Counted from the first letter of the stretch, positions 1 to 7,693 are shown. The stretch: DNA of 64,000 nt from Gammaproteobacteria bacterium (GCA_007694905.1 REEU01000152.1:1-64000); one strand, 5' to 3'. Numbers and translations are program-made. The notes: generated by a model not told the origin, from the letters alone.

Positions 1-555
1 TGGACCGGGCTCGGCCTGAACTTCTTCATCCTCGGCACCATGTGGGTCGCTCAGGCCCTGCCCTCCGCGGACGCTCAGCCACCCTGGCAGGTGCTGGCCC
101 TCGAAGAAGCGGTGACGCTCCCCAACGGAGAGGTCGTGGTCGGCTCCATCGAGTTCTTTCAGCTGCTTTACTACTGCACCTCCGGAGCAGTCTTCGCCTC
201 CATGCTCGCCTACATCGCGGCACAGTTCTGCGACGTCCAGCTGTTCCACTTCTGGAAGCGGCTGACCAAGGGGCGGCACCTCTGGCTGCGCAACAACTTT
301 TCCACCCTCATCAGCCAGATGGTGGACTCCTTTATGGTCATTACTGTAACCTTCGGCGCCGCCTATCTGGCGGGAGATGTTGCCCTTGCCACGCTCTTCG
401 TTCTGATGGGCAGCAACTACCTCTTCAAGATGAGCGTGGCCCTGGCCGATACGGGTCCGTTCTACCTGCTGACGCACTGGCTGCGTCGCTACCTCCGTCT
501 CGAGGACCCCACCCTGGCCTACACCACCGGGCCTGAGGGGCGTAAGGGGTCCTGA
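1..555 (+). CDS. yhhQ: Queuosine precursor transporter, YhhQ/VUT family (5' end missing)
   Basis: The frame is open from base 1 and ends at a TGA at 553-555, so the N-terminus lies outside the window. What remains (about 184 residues) is mostly hydrophobic, with roughly four membrane segments. It carries the polar/aromatic loops typical of the YhhQ (VUT) family, such as the YIAAQFCDVQLFHFWKR stretch and a later segment LISQMVDSFMVITVTFG. In E. coli YhhQ imports preQ0/preQ1 across the inner membrane for queuosine tRNA modification. An internal ATG at 40 exists but coding continues upstream of it, so it is not the start. There is no que gene in view. Family assignment is from recognised sequence pattern and is fairly secure; substrate preference cannot be told from sequence. 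Confidence 0.85.
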   Translation, partial: WTGLGLNFFILGTMWVAQALPSADAQPPWQVLALEEAVTLPNGEVVVGSIEFFQLLYYCTSGAVFASMLAYIAAQFCDVQLFHFWKRLTKGRHLWLRNNFSTLISQMVDSFMVITVTFGAAYLAGDVALATLFVLMGSNYLFKMSVALADTGPFYLLTHWLRRYLRLEDPTLAYTTGPEGRKGS

Positions 556-841
556 TCCAGCCCCATCCCGGCACTTAAGCTACGGGATGGTGTCCGAGGT
601 GTTTCTGCAAGGTTTCATTTGCGATCTTCTGCAGGCCAAAGGCAGCAGAGCGCTTGATTTATCGCTACACTACCGGAATGCTGGAGAAATGCTGGAGACA
701 CTAATGAGTCATGCTGAAAGGCCCCCGCCATGCTCCAGCACCAAATCCGGCTCCAAATGGAAGGAGCGTTGTGTTGTGCATCAGCAAGTTACATGGCAAA
801 GTGCAGGTCACTTCGCTGGTTTCGTCGCAAGGATATGAAAG
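556..841. other. Intergenic leader region upstream of the ACP gene
   Basis: This stretch looks less GC-rich than its surroundings and holds no convincing gene. A small open frame at 587-838 has no family resemblance. It presumably contains the promoter for the ACP and serine palmitoyltransferase genes, but no confident -35/-10 pair is visible. It includes a perfect tandem duplication of 11 bp at 677-698. Confidence 0.5.
677..698. repeat. Perfect tandem duplication of an 11-bp unit
   Basis: Two back-to-back copies of AATGCTGGAGA occupy 677-687 and 688-698, in the leader of the ACP gene. The unit contains GGAG but no open frame follows it at a suitable distance. It could be an operator pair or simple slippage; nothing here decides that. 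Confidence 0.6.
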
Positions 842-1147
842 ATGAACCCAACGAAGCTCAGGATAACCGGGGATTCAGGACACGAACTGCGGCCAATCGT
901 GATGACAACGTATAACGAGTGCGTCATGCAGATTCAACAAATGCTGCAGTCGACGGTCGCTAAGGGTGACGTGGTTGGCGAAGATGTGGATCTGATCGAG
1001 GAGCTCGGCCTCGCGTCTCTGGATGTGATGGAGCTCATCGAACAGCTCGAAGATGTCTTCGACATCGCGTTTCCCATCAACGAGCTGGGTGACGTCAGAA
1101 CGATTTCCGATCTGGCAAGTCGGGTCCAACAACTAACTGATCGGTGA
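842..1147 (+). CDS. Acyl carrier protein, probable sphingolipid ACP
   Basis: This is a 101-residue acidic protein with a phosphopantetheine attachment motif. The serine sits in ELGLASLDVMELIEQLED at about residues 55-72, where the usual DSL is ASL; the following acidic helix is typical of ACPs. I chose the ATG at 842 because AAGGA lies 8 nt upstream (829-833). An ATG at 902 in the same frame would give an 81-residue protein closer to normal ACP size but has no clear ribosome site. The stop is 3 nt before the serine palmitoyltransferase start, so the two are almost certainly co-transcribed. In Caulobacter ceramide synthesis a dedicated ACP supplies acyl chains to Spt. By that analogy this ACP would be charged by the ligase at 7694 and activated by the transferase at 10406 (inference). 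Confidence 0.88.
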   Translation: MNPTKLRITGDSGHELRPIVMTTYNECVMQIQQMLQSTVAKGDVVGEDVDLIEELGLASLDVMELIEQLEDVFDIAFPINELGDVRTISDLASRVQQLTDR

Positions 1148-1150
1148 CCA

Positions 1151-2368
1151 ATGAGTCTTCTGGAAAAGCTTGAGGCTGCCCAGCGCAGCCAGGATGTCCT
1201 CAAAGCCCTCGGCGTGAATGCCATCGGCGCGACCATCGACGTTGCCGGCTCGGCAACCGAGGGTGAGATCGCCGGCAATCGGGTCGTGCTGGCGGGCACC
1301 AACAACTATCTGGGTCTGACTTTCGATCAGGCCTGCGTCGACGCCGCCGTGGCCGCGGTGCGCAGCCATGGGACCGGCACCACCGGTTCCCGGCTGGCCA
1401 ATGGCACCTATGCCTGCCACGCCGCGCTGGAAGACGAACTCAACGCCTTCCTCGGCGCCCGCTCATCCATCGTTTTCACCACCGGCTATGTCGCCAATGT
1501 GGGCACCATTTCCACACTGGCCGGACCTGGCGATGTCATCGTACTGGATGCTGATTCCCACGCCAGCATTTACGAGGGCGCCAAGCTCTCGGGTGCCGAG
1601 GTGTACCGTTTCCGGCACAACGACCCCGACGACCTGGCCAAGCGACTGCGACGCCTTGGCGAGCGCGCCAGTCGGACCCTGGTGATCGTGGAAGGTCTGT
1701 ACAGCATGCTCGGCGACGTATCGCCGTTGAAGAAGATCTGCGAGGTCAAGGATCGCTACGGCGCTTACCTCCTGCTCGACGATGCCCACAGCTTCGGCAC
1801 CATGGGTGCCAACGGGCGCGGCCTGGCGGAAGCGCAAGGCTGCGAGGACGAGGTGGATTTCATCACCGGTACGTTCTCCAAGAGCCTGGGCAGCGTTGGC
1901 GGCTACTGCGCCAGCCGCAAGCACGACATCAATCCCCTGCGCGCCCAGATCCGTGCCTACATGTTCACTGCGTCCTCCACGCCATCGGTCATCGCGTCGA
2001 CCCGCGCGGCCCTGCAGCTCATCGGTCGCCGGCCGGAACTGCGCACGCGCCTGTGGCAGAACGCCAAGCGGGTACACTCTGCTCTGGGGAGCCTCGGCTT
2101 CACCCTGGGCGCCGACTTCAGCCCGGTCATTGCGACGATCATGGATTCACCCCAGCAGGCGGCAAGTGCCTGGCAGATGCTGCTGGACGCCGGGGTCTAC
2201 GTGAACCTGGTGGTTCCGCCGGGCGCACCGAAGAACCTGAGCATTCTGCGCTGCAGCCTGTCTGCCGCCCACACGCCCGATCAAATCAACCAGATCATCA
2301 GCGCCTACGCGTTGGTGGCCGACCAACTCATGGACCGCCCCAAAGCAGTCGCAGGCGGCAGCATCTGA
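1151..2368 (+). CDS. spt: Serine palmitoyltransferase-like alpha-oxoamine synthase
   Basis: A 405-residue fold-type I PLP enzyme of the alpha-oxoamine synthase family (Spt, Kbl, BioF, HemA). Visible family marks are the NNYLGL segment near residue 55, HGTGTTGSRLANGT near 75, the cofactor aspartate and histidine in DDAHSFGTMG, and the Schiff-base lysine in TGTFSKSLGSVGGY near residue 245. Spt condenses serine with an acyl thioester to give 3-oxosphinganine, the first step of sphingolipid synthesis, in the cytoplasm. BioF and Kbl share the fold. The dedicated ACP immediately upstream, the CerR-like reductase and the lipid kinase nearby favour Spt over biotin or threonine metabolism, and no bio gene is present. 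The amino acid used cannot be proven from sequence. The gene converges on the LptG gene across a hairpin terminator. Confidence 0.85.
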   Translation: MSLLEKLEAAQRSQDVLKALGVNAIGATIDVAGSATEGEIAGNRVVLAGTNNYLGLTFDQACVDAAVAAVRSHGTGTTGSRLANGTYACHAALEDELNAFLGARSSIVFTTGYVANVGTISTLAGPGDVIVLDADSHASIYEGAKLSGAEVYRFRHNDPDDLAKRLRRLGERASRTLVIVEGLYSMLGDVSPLKKICEVKDRYGAYLLLDDAHSFGTMGANGRGLAEAQGCEDEVDFITGTFSKSLGSVGGYCASRKHDINPLRAQIRAYMFTASSTPSVIASTRAALQLIGRRPELRTRLWQNAKRVHSALGSLGFTLGADFSPVIATIMDSPQQAASAWQMLLDAGVYVNLVVPPGAPKNLSILRCSLSAAHTPDQINQIISAYALVADQLMDRPKAVAGGSI

Positions 2369-2374
2369 ATCATC

Positions 2375-2406
2375 ACGGACCGGGAAGCGCAAGCTTCCCG
2401 GTCCGT
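2375..2406. terminator. Bidirectional hairpin terminator between spt and lptG-like genes
   Basis: Two perfect 14-bp arms (2375-2388 and 2393-2406; left arm ACGGACCGGGAAGC) are separated by a GCAA tetraloop. The hairpin fills most of the 42-nt gap between two convergent genes. A short T run (GTTT) follows on the plus side. Confidence 0.8.
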
Positions 2407-2410
2407 CGTT

Positions 2411-3475
2411 TCAGTCCAGCTTGCGCAGAATGAAGGCCACCACCCCAGCCAGCGCCAACGGCGGCACAAGCGCAGCGATCAGCGGCGGCGCCCCGCTGAC
2501 CAGAACGGCGTTCGCCACCACCTGGTCGCCCAGGTAGTAGAACAACCCGCCGGCCGCCGCCAGGGCCACGAACTTGAACTCGCCCTCCCGGGGTCCCATC
2601 AGCGCGATGGGAACCGCAAGCAAGCCCATCAGCAGGGCCGACACCGGCAGCAGCCACATGCGCCAGTAGGCTAACTCCCAGCGCTGCCGCGGCTGGCCTG
2701 TATCCGCAAGATAGTTGATGTAACCGCGCAGGTCGCTGAAGGACAGGCTGTCCACCGGCGGCGGATTCAGCGGCGTGTCATCCGCCCACCATGGCCGCCA
2801 AGCATCGAAGGGTAGCCACTCCTGCTCCACCCGATCTTCAAAGTAGAAACGTTCCTGGGCATCCTGCAGCCGCCAGGTGCCATCGTCCTGGGGATCAGCG
2901 GACGTGGCTTCCATGATCGATGCCAAGCCGGCATTGGGCGAAAGCCGGTAGATGCGGATGTTCACCGGCACCCGTCCGTGCTCGAGGCTGCCCACCTCGA
3001 TCACCACGTCCCCCTGGCGTGACCAGAAGCCCTGAGCAACCCGCCCTTCGCCACCGATGGCCGTCTCGCGGCTCATGGTCGCACCCTGATACAGGGCCGG
3101 AGCCACGAATTCGTAGAGCAGTGGCACCAGCACCACCAGCACCAGACCCGGCATCATGGTGGACAGGGCGAAGCGGCGAACCGAGAGTCCGGCCGCACGC
3201 AGAACGACCAGCTCACTGCGGCGAGCCAGCTGCCAGATTGCCAAGGCCCCGCCAAACAGAGTGATGAACGGCAGCAGACGCAGAACTCGACTCGGCGTGG
3301 TCATGACGACGAAGCCGAGGGCTTGGGCGACGTTGTAGACACCATCGCCCACATCACCGAGTTCATCGATGAAGGCCATCAGTGAGAACAGTGCAACCAG
3401 CACCCCTGCCACGACCGCATAGCCACGGAAGAGTTCTGCGGCGATGTAACGATCCAGGCGCGTGATCCGAATCAT
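2411..3475 (-). CDS. lptG: LptG-like permease of an Lpt-type lipid export bridge
   Basis: A 354-residue YjgP/YjgQ family protein with three N-terminal membrane helices, a periplasmic beta-jellyroll domain (roughly residues 125-265) and three C-terminal helices. In the LPS export machine LptF and LptG form the inner-membrane channel with the LptB ATPase and pass lipid to LptC and LptA. I chose the ATG at 3475 because it overlaps the TGA of the LptF-like gene as ATGA; reading further upstream gives non-membrane, arginine-rich sequence. It is the last gene of the six-gene operon. Ordinary lptFG pairs in gammaproteobacteria usually sit beside pepA. Here the neighbours are lipid-modifying enzymes, so this may be a second, substrate-specialised pair (inference). 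LptB, LptC and LptA are not in the window. Confidence 0.85.
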   Translation of the reverse strand: MIRITRLDRYIAAELFRGYAVVAGVLVALFSLMAFIDELGDVGDGVYNVAQALGFVVMTTPSRVLRLLPFITLFGGALAIWQLARRSELVVLRAAGLSVRRFALSTMMPGLVLVVLVPLLYEFVAPALYQGATMSRETAIGGEGRVAQGFWSRQGDVVIEVGSLEHGRVPVNIRIYRLSPNAGLASIMEATSADPQDDGTWRLQDAQERFYFEDRVEQEWLPFDAWRPWWADDTPLNPPPVDSLSFSDLRGYINYLADTGQPRQRWELAYWRMWLLPVSALLMGLLAVPIALMGPREGEFKFVALAAAGGLFYYLGDQVVANAVLVSGAPPLIAALVPPLALAGVVAFILRKLD

Positions 3476-4530
3476 CCGCTTCGCCTCAGCCACAACAGCA
3501 CCAGGGCGGTCAGTCCCAGGGGCAGCAGCGGCAACCAGAAGATCCCCGGCAGGGCCGCGACGCTGCCTTGCTCCAGCGACGTGCGGGCCGCAGCCGCAAC
3601 GTTGAACACCAGCACATAGGCGCCGATGGCCGCCAGCATGCGCAGGGCGGTGACCCGCCCCGGTGCAACGGAGCCAATGACGCCTGCGATGAGGGTCATG
3701 CCAAAGGTCAGGAACGGCAGCGTGACCCGCCACTGCAGCTCGGCAATCTCCTTGGGCATGTCCGAAAATCGCAGCGCCATGGTCGGCCGCGCGCGACGAT
3801 CGGCGATCTCCGCGTCATCCGCAGGCGTGTCCCGCCAGCGGATACCGAGCCGCTCGAAACCATGGCGGGTGTCCCCCGCGGCACTGCCACCAAGCGTCAC
3901 CACCTGGCCATTGAAAAACTCCATCAGATGAGACCCGTCAGCCTGCGGTGGCGCGAGTCGCGCCCGTTCGGCGCGGATCAGGCGATCGCCGAGTACCCGC
4001 TGCTGCCGCGCGAACACGTCCTGAAGGAACTCTCCGGCATAGTCGATCTGCGCGGCCGTGAGCACCAGATCACTGCCCAGACCATAAAAACGACCGGCTT
4101 GCATGGAGCTGACGTCGGGGCGCGCCGCCCGATCCTCCACCAGATCGCTGGTGCGATAGGCCCATGGTCGCGCCTGCAGCGTCAACACCGCCACCACGAC
4201 CACCATCACACAGCCGATGCCGACCACCGGCAGCAGCAGTCGGGCGCGGGACCAGCCGCCAGCAAACAGGGCGATCAGTTCCCGATCGCGATTCATGCGC
4301 TCGAATGCGAACAGCACCGCGAAGAACATGGAGGTGGGCACGATCACTTCCGCGGCGATCATGCACTGCAGCGCCACCAGCGCCCACAGCGAACCCGGTG
4401 CAAGGCCTGCCGCGGCGGCATCCTGCAGCAGCCCGGAGGCGATGTACGCCGCGAAGATCGCTGACAGCAGGAACCAGCCGGCCAGGAACGGCACGGTCAT
4501 TTCCCGCATCAGGTAGCGATCGACGGTCAT
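3472..4530 (-). CDS. lptF: LptF-like permease of an Lpt-type lipid export bridge
   Basis: A 352-residue YjgP/YjgQ family protein. It begins MTVDRYLMREMTVPFLAGW, the typical amphipathic start followed by the first helix, and has three helices, a periplasmic jellyroll (about residues 120-255) and three more helices. It partners the LptG-like protein encoded directly downstream; the TGA overlaps the next ATG by 4 nt. Its own start overlaps the TGA of the hydroxylase gene in the same way. LptF normally contacts LptB through a cytoplasmic coupling helix and feeds lipid to LptC. Position inside a lipid kinase / cytidylyltransferase / hydroxylase operon suggests its cargo is the lipid those enzymes make rather than, or in addition to, LPS (inference). 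Confidence 0.85.
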   Translation of the reverse strand: MTVDRYLMREMTVPFLAGWFLLSAIFAAYIASGLLQDAAAAGLAPGSLWALVALQCMIAAEVIVPTSMFFAVLFAFERMNRDRELIALFAGGWSRARLLLPVVGIGCVMVVVVAVLTLQARPWAYRTSDLVEDRAARPDVSSMQAGRFYGLGSDLVLTAAQIDYAGEFLQDVFARQQRVLGDRLIRAERARLAPPQADGSHLMEFFNGQVVTLGGSAAGDTRHGFERLGIRWRDTPADDAEIADRRARPTMALRFSDMPKEIAELQWRVTLPFLTFGMTLIAGVIGSVAPGRVTALRMLAAIGAYVLVFNVAAAARTSLEQGSVAALPGIFWLPLLPLGLTALVLLWLRRSG

Positions 4531-5300
4531 GGAGCAACCTTGTCAGGATCCGGCCCGCTGCGGTTGCGCCATGCCTCGAGGTTCTTCAGCGGATCGCGCA
4601 CGAAAGCAGTGGCCCGCATCACCCGCACCAGAATGCCGTCGACGATGCGTCCCGGCAGATCCATGGGCCGATCGAAGTCCAGAAACAGCACCACCCGTTC
4701 CTCGTCCGTATCGTTGCGCACCTCATGCTCGTAGGTGTCGTCGAGCACCACGACCCGCCCATCCCGCCAGTGGTGAAACTGGTCGTGGACGCGGATCCAG
4801 CAGTTGTCGCGGTCCGAGGGCACCTTGAGGCCGAGATGGACCCGCAGCAGCGCACGGGACGGGCCGCAGTGGGGAGGGATATGGTAGCGGGGCGCGAGGA
4901 TGGAGAAGAATGCATTCTGCAGCCCCGGCAAGCGGTCGAGCAGCGCTGCTGTCTGCGGGCACTGGGTGCAGTTGTCGTCCACCCGATGGCCCATGACGTA
5001 GAACGTGAACGTCTTCCAGTTGTCGCCCTTGGAGATACGCGCCTGATCAGGAGATATCTGGTGAAAGGCCGGCACATCCTCGCGTCGCTCGAGCACCTTG
5101 TCGAGTTCGCTGCGGATGTCCTGCCAGGCGTCCTCCAGCGGCACCGTGAACGGAAACACGCGCGCCTCGGGAAAGATCGGCGGGATGCCGATGGGTGAAT
5201 GCCTGCCCTGGAAGTCGTTCAGCGCGCGTACGCAACGCTTCGCCAGCCGCTGCAGCAGACCTCGCTGCCGGCCAGGCTCCTCGATTACCGCATCGTTCAT
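4527..5300 (-). CDS. Aspartyl/asparaginyl beta-hydroxylase family (LpxO-like) lipid hydroxylase
   Basis: A 257-residue Fe(II)/2-oxoglutarate dioxygenase of the AspH/LpxO family. Visible marks are IPPHCGPSRALLRVHLGL (first iron histidine and the family arginine/histidine block) and VLDDTYEHEVRNDTDEERVVL (second histidine in a T-Y-E-H context). LpxO hydroxylates the 2-position of an acyl chain on lipid A; many ceramides carry 2-hydroxy acyl chains. A role as an acyl 2-hydroxylase on the island lipid is therefore attractive but inferred. The ATG at 5300 is preferred because it overlaps the upstream TGA as ATGA and has GAGGG about 9 nt upstream; an in-frame ATG at 5342 lies inside the previous gene. 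A cysteine pair (CTQC) near residue 115 is noticeable. Confidence 0.8.
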   Translation of the reverse strand: MNDAVIEEPGRQRGLLQRLAKRCVRALNDFQGRHSPIGIPPIFPEARVFPFTVPLEDAWQDIRSELDKVLERREDVPAFHQISPDQARISKGDNWKTFTFYVMGHRVDDNCTQCPQTAALLDRLPGLQNAFFSILAPRYHIPPHCGPSRALLRVHLGLKVPSDRDNCWIRVHDQFHHWRDGRVVVLDDTYEHEVRNDTDEERVVLFLDFDRPMDLPGRIVDGILVRVMRATAFVRDPLKNLEAWRNRSGPDPDKVAP

Positions 5301-6199
5301 CGGAACATGCCCTCGCGCCAGAGTTTCCAGATCAGTGGCCACAGATGAATCAGCGGGCGGCGCCGCACCCGTTCGGGGATTTCGACCGGCCGACCCGTGT
5401 GACGTTCCAGCTTCCAGGCCACATAGTCGAGTCCGCCATCGAAGGTGTACAGGCCCTTGAGAAGCCGCGCCAGCGAAAGCGGCTTACCGAGTACGATTCG
5501 ACCGAACCAGGCCACGCGCGCCGGACCTCGCCGTCGCCGCGGCAGGTCGGCGAGCACCGCCTCGCCCACGCCCTGGTAGTAGTCCGGATGGGCCGCCACA
5601 AGGGTGCCCGCCCGGCCGCCACTCTCCGCCCGCAGCTCGGCCCGGTAGCACAACTCGAGCGTACGCACCCAGAAGGTTTCCCAGTCCGCTTCGGGTGGCA
5701 GCAGGGGCAGGCTGCGGCCGGCGAGTGTCTCCACCGCCGTCACCAGGCTGTCCAGGGCCGCCTCCGGGTCGTCCACCTCGAGCAGCGTCAGCGGCTGCGC
5801 GTAACGTGCCCAGAAGTAGGAATGGAACGCGGCCCGACTGCACAGGCGATGGAACTGCGCCAGTGACAGCACGGCGTACTTGCAGCGCACCGTGGTCCCG
5901 CCATGCACCGCCTCAAGATAGTAAACATTCGGCGGCAGGATCCCGCACAGGCTGCCCGCCACGCGGCCCAGCGCGGGTCGCAGATCAGTGACCAGGACAT
6001 GGAGGTCGATCACACCCTCCGGAACCGTCTGCCGACGGCAGGAACCGTAATAGAGGGCGCCAGCAAACGTATCGCCAAAGCGCTCCCGCAGCGCCGCCAG
6101 CAGCGCATGCACTTCCGGCTGCGCCGGGCGCGACGTCTCCGCGCGCAGGATGGCCTTGATCCGCTCACGCGCCGGAGTCCTGAGACGCGGCCGGCTCAA
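5297..6199 (-). CDS. Tam41-like phosphatidate cytidylyltransferase-fold protein
   Basis: A 300-residue protein read from a TTG at 6199, which overlaps the kinase TGA as TTGA and has GGGAG 5 nt upstream. An ATG at 6295 would force a long overlap with the kinase. The core resembles the mitochondrial Tam41 CDP-diacylglycerol synthase family: a nucleotidyltransferase signature GALYYGSCRRQ at about residues 45-55, the acidic strand DLHVLVTD about 16 residues later, then RCKYAVLSLAQF and a W-R/Y-AQPLTLL segment. The usual second acidic residue of the signature appears replaced (DLHV rather than a D-x-D pair), so catalysis needs checking. Placed after a lipid kinase, it could convert a phosphorylated sphingolipid to a CDP-activated form (inference). 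It is not a CdsA-type membrane enzyme; no membrane helices are seen. Confidence 0.62.
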   Translation of the reverse strand: MSRPRLRTPARERIKAILRAETSRPAQPEVHALLAALRERFGDTFAGALYYGSCRRQTVPEGVIDLHVLVTDLRPALGRVAGSLCGILPPNVYYLEAVHGGTTVRCKYAVLSLAQFHRLCSRAAFHSYFWARYAQPLTLLEVDDPEAALDSLVTAVETLAGRSLPLLPPEADWETFWVRTLELCYRAELRAESGGRAGTLVAAHPDYYQGVGEAVLADLPRRRRGPARVAWFGRIVLGKPLSLARLLKGLYTFDGGLDYVAWKLERHTGRPVEIPERVRRRPLIHLWPLIWKLWREGMFR

Positions 6200-7158
6200 C
6201 TGAGCTCCCGGCGCAGATCGATGAAGGGCAACGGGCGACTCGGCGCGAGCATGAGGCGGCCACCGCCGGAATGAAGCTCTCCATCGAGCAGCCACGATTC
6301 GTCCAGGCTCAGACTGACACGGTCCGTGCGGCGACTGTGGTAGCCCTCGTCGGGCCGAAGCTGAGGGCCACGTCCGCGCAGCAGCGCCGGCAGCCGGCGC
6401 AGCAGGCGGCGTGGCGGATCATCCAGCCACGTGCACGCCAGCGCGCCGGAACCCTGGCCCCAGAACGGCGTCATGCCAAGAAACAGCCGGCGCATCACGG
6501 TGACGAACAGCAAAGACACACGCAGGTCGCTGGCCGCCTCCATGCTGACGTCCCCGCAGCGGAGCCGCAACGCCGTGCCGTCGGCAAACGGTGGCTGCCG
6601 GCGCATGAGGCCCCATGCACCACGGGCAAACACGGCGCCCGCGGCAAACTCACCCGTACGACGTGCAGCGCCAAGCTCCCGCGCCCAGAACTCGGCGCCA
6701 CGGACGATGGTACCGACACCGAAAAAAAGACCTGCGTAAAACGCACCACTGTCACTGCGCAATTCGAGCACCGGGCGCTGCTCCACCGGCCAGATCGTTT
6801 CCGGCCGATCGCGCAACGACAGAAAGGCACGCAGGGCCGCCCGGAGCGACGGCCCAGAGCCCAGATCCCTGGCGCTCATGTTGGTCGATCCGCCAGGCAG
6901 GGCATACAGCGGCGGCACGGTCAGGTCATCGCGACTGAGCAGCGCCGTCAGCACGGCCTGCAGCGTGCCATCGCCGCCGTTCACTGCGAGCGCCGAAGGT
7001 CGTGAAGCCACAATGCCGGCGAGCAGATCCGGCAACGCTTCCCGGCTGCCCGTGACATGATGCTCGACACCGCTTATGCCACCGAGGGTGGCAAAGCGCG
7101 CCTCGGCAGCGCGGTTGCCGCCGCTGTCGGGGTTGCTCAGGATCACCAGACGATTCAT
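6196..7158 (-). CDS. Diacylglycerol kinase-family lipid kinase, candidate ceramide/sphingoid kinase
   Basis: A 320-residue DAGK catalytic-domain protein. It starts MNRLVILSNPDSGGNR (nucleotide-binding start of the fold) and has the signature ALAVNGGDGTLQAVL near residue 65, plus LPGGSTNMSARDLG near residue 95. Bacterial members phosphorylate diacylglycerol, sphingosine or ceramide with ATP. The ATG at 7158 is chosen because AGGAG lies 8 nt upstream and the codon overlaps the preceding TGA as ATGA; the frame is open to 7185. Its place in the operon before a Tam41-like protein and a lipid hydroxylase suggests it phosphorylates the sphingolipid product of the island. Caulobacter ceramide kinase (CpgB) is the functional precedent. 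Substrate is inferred from context only. Confidence 0.78.
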   Translation of the reverse strand: MNRLVILSNPDSGGNRAAEARFATLGGISGVEHHVTGSREALPDLLAGIVASRPSALAVNGGDGTLQAVLTALLSRDDLTVPPLYALPGGSTNMSARDLGSGPSLRAALRAFLSLRDRPETIWPVEQRPVLELRSDSGAFYAGLFFGVGTIVRGAEFWARELGAARRTGEFAAGAVFARGAWGLMRRQPPFADGTALRLRCGDVSMEAASDLRVSLLFVTVMRRLFLGMTPFWGQGSGALACTWLDDPPRRLLRRLPALLRGRGPQLRPDEGYHSRRTDRVSLSLDESWLLDGELHSGGGRLMLAPSRPLPFIDLRRELS

Positions 7159-7421
7159 CCGCAGCGCTCCTGCCAGCGGGCCCACACGGTCGCCAGATCC
7201 TCAGTCGAATCCACGCCCACCGCCGCGCCTGGAGCGCTGCGGATCAGGAACAGATTACAGCTGCAGAACGGGCCGTCCGAGCGCTGCAGCGCCGCGCGGC
7301 GGCTACGGGGGAACGCGGCCTGGAGCTCCGCGATCGCATCGCTCCCGGTCCGGGCACCGGCCAGCACCGCCCCGGCGACGGGACCGGTCGGCCTTGGAGA
7401 AGGGTGCAAGGACGTGACCAT
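7155..7421 (-). CDS. Shrunken MobA-like NTP transferase, central catalytic part missing
   Basis: An 88-residue frame whose TGA overlaps the kinase ATG as ATGA, so it is the first gene of the operon. Its beginning (AGAVLAGARTGSDAIAEL) looks like the N-terminal strand and glycine-rich loop of MobA-like nucleotidyltransferases. Its end (FCSCNLFLIRS followed by GVDSTEDLATVW) looks like their C-terminal asparagine strand and D-x-x-E-D-L helix. Intact members are about 200-250 residues, so roughly 120-150 residues, including the metal-binding region, are absent while the frame is preserved. It may be a decayed gene kept for translational coupling, a true mini-protein, or an assembly collapse. Family resemblance is from short motifs only. 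Confidence 0.5.
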   Translation of the reverse strand: MVTSLHPSPRPTGPVAGAVLAGARTGSDAIAELQAAFPRSRRAALQRSDGPFCSCNLFLIRSAPGAAVGVDSTEDLATVWARWQERCG

Positions 7422-7693
7422 GTTGGCAGCTCAGCGGTGGACAGCCGGGCATGATACGCATGATGCTTGGCAGACGCAGCGCCACGGAAGGCAAGTCCCG
7501 GAATCACGTGGCCTGCAGGCCTCTGGCCTGGTGTTTCACCGACAGCGTGCCAGTGCGGACGATTGTCGTCATAATGCCGACCTTGAGTCCGCGTGGCGGA
7601 TGGTGTGGGCGTCCTGCCCAGCCCGCTGGAGAGGACCGACCCAGCTCTCGCGCTTGCCGTCCATGGCAGCGACAACCATCGATTGGAGACAGT
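7422..7693. promoter_or_regulatory. Divergent intergenic region of the lipid island
   Basis: These 272 nt separate the six-gene minus-strand operon from the plus-strand ligase/reductase/transferase operon, so both promoters should lie here. No confident sigma-70 hexamer pair or large palindrome was recognised. The frame of the ligase stays open upstream of its GTG, but that sequence is not protein-like. Confidence 0.45.

Noticed and set aside
587-838. A possible 83-residue protein upstream of the ACP gene
   Set aside because: No ribosome site, no recognisable motif, and irregular codon pattern in a lower-GC leader.
1151-2368. Identification as BioF (8-amino-7-oxononanoate synthase)
   Set aside because: The fold is shared, but no biotin gene is near and the ACP, reductase and lipid kinase context favours Spt; still to be confirmed by phylogeny.
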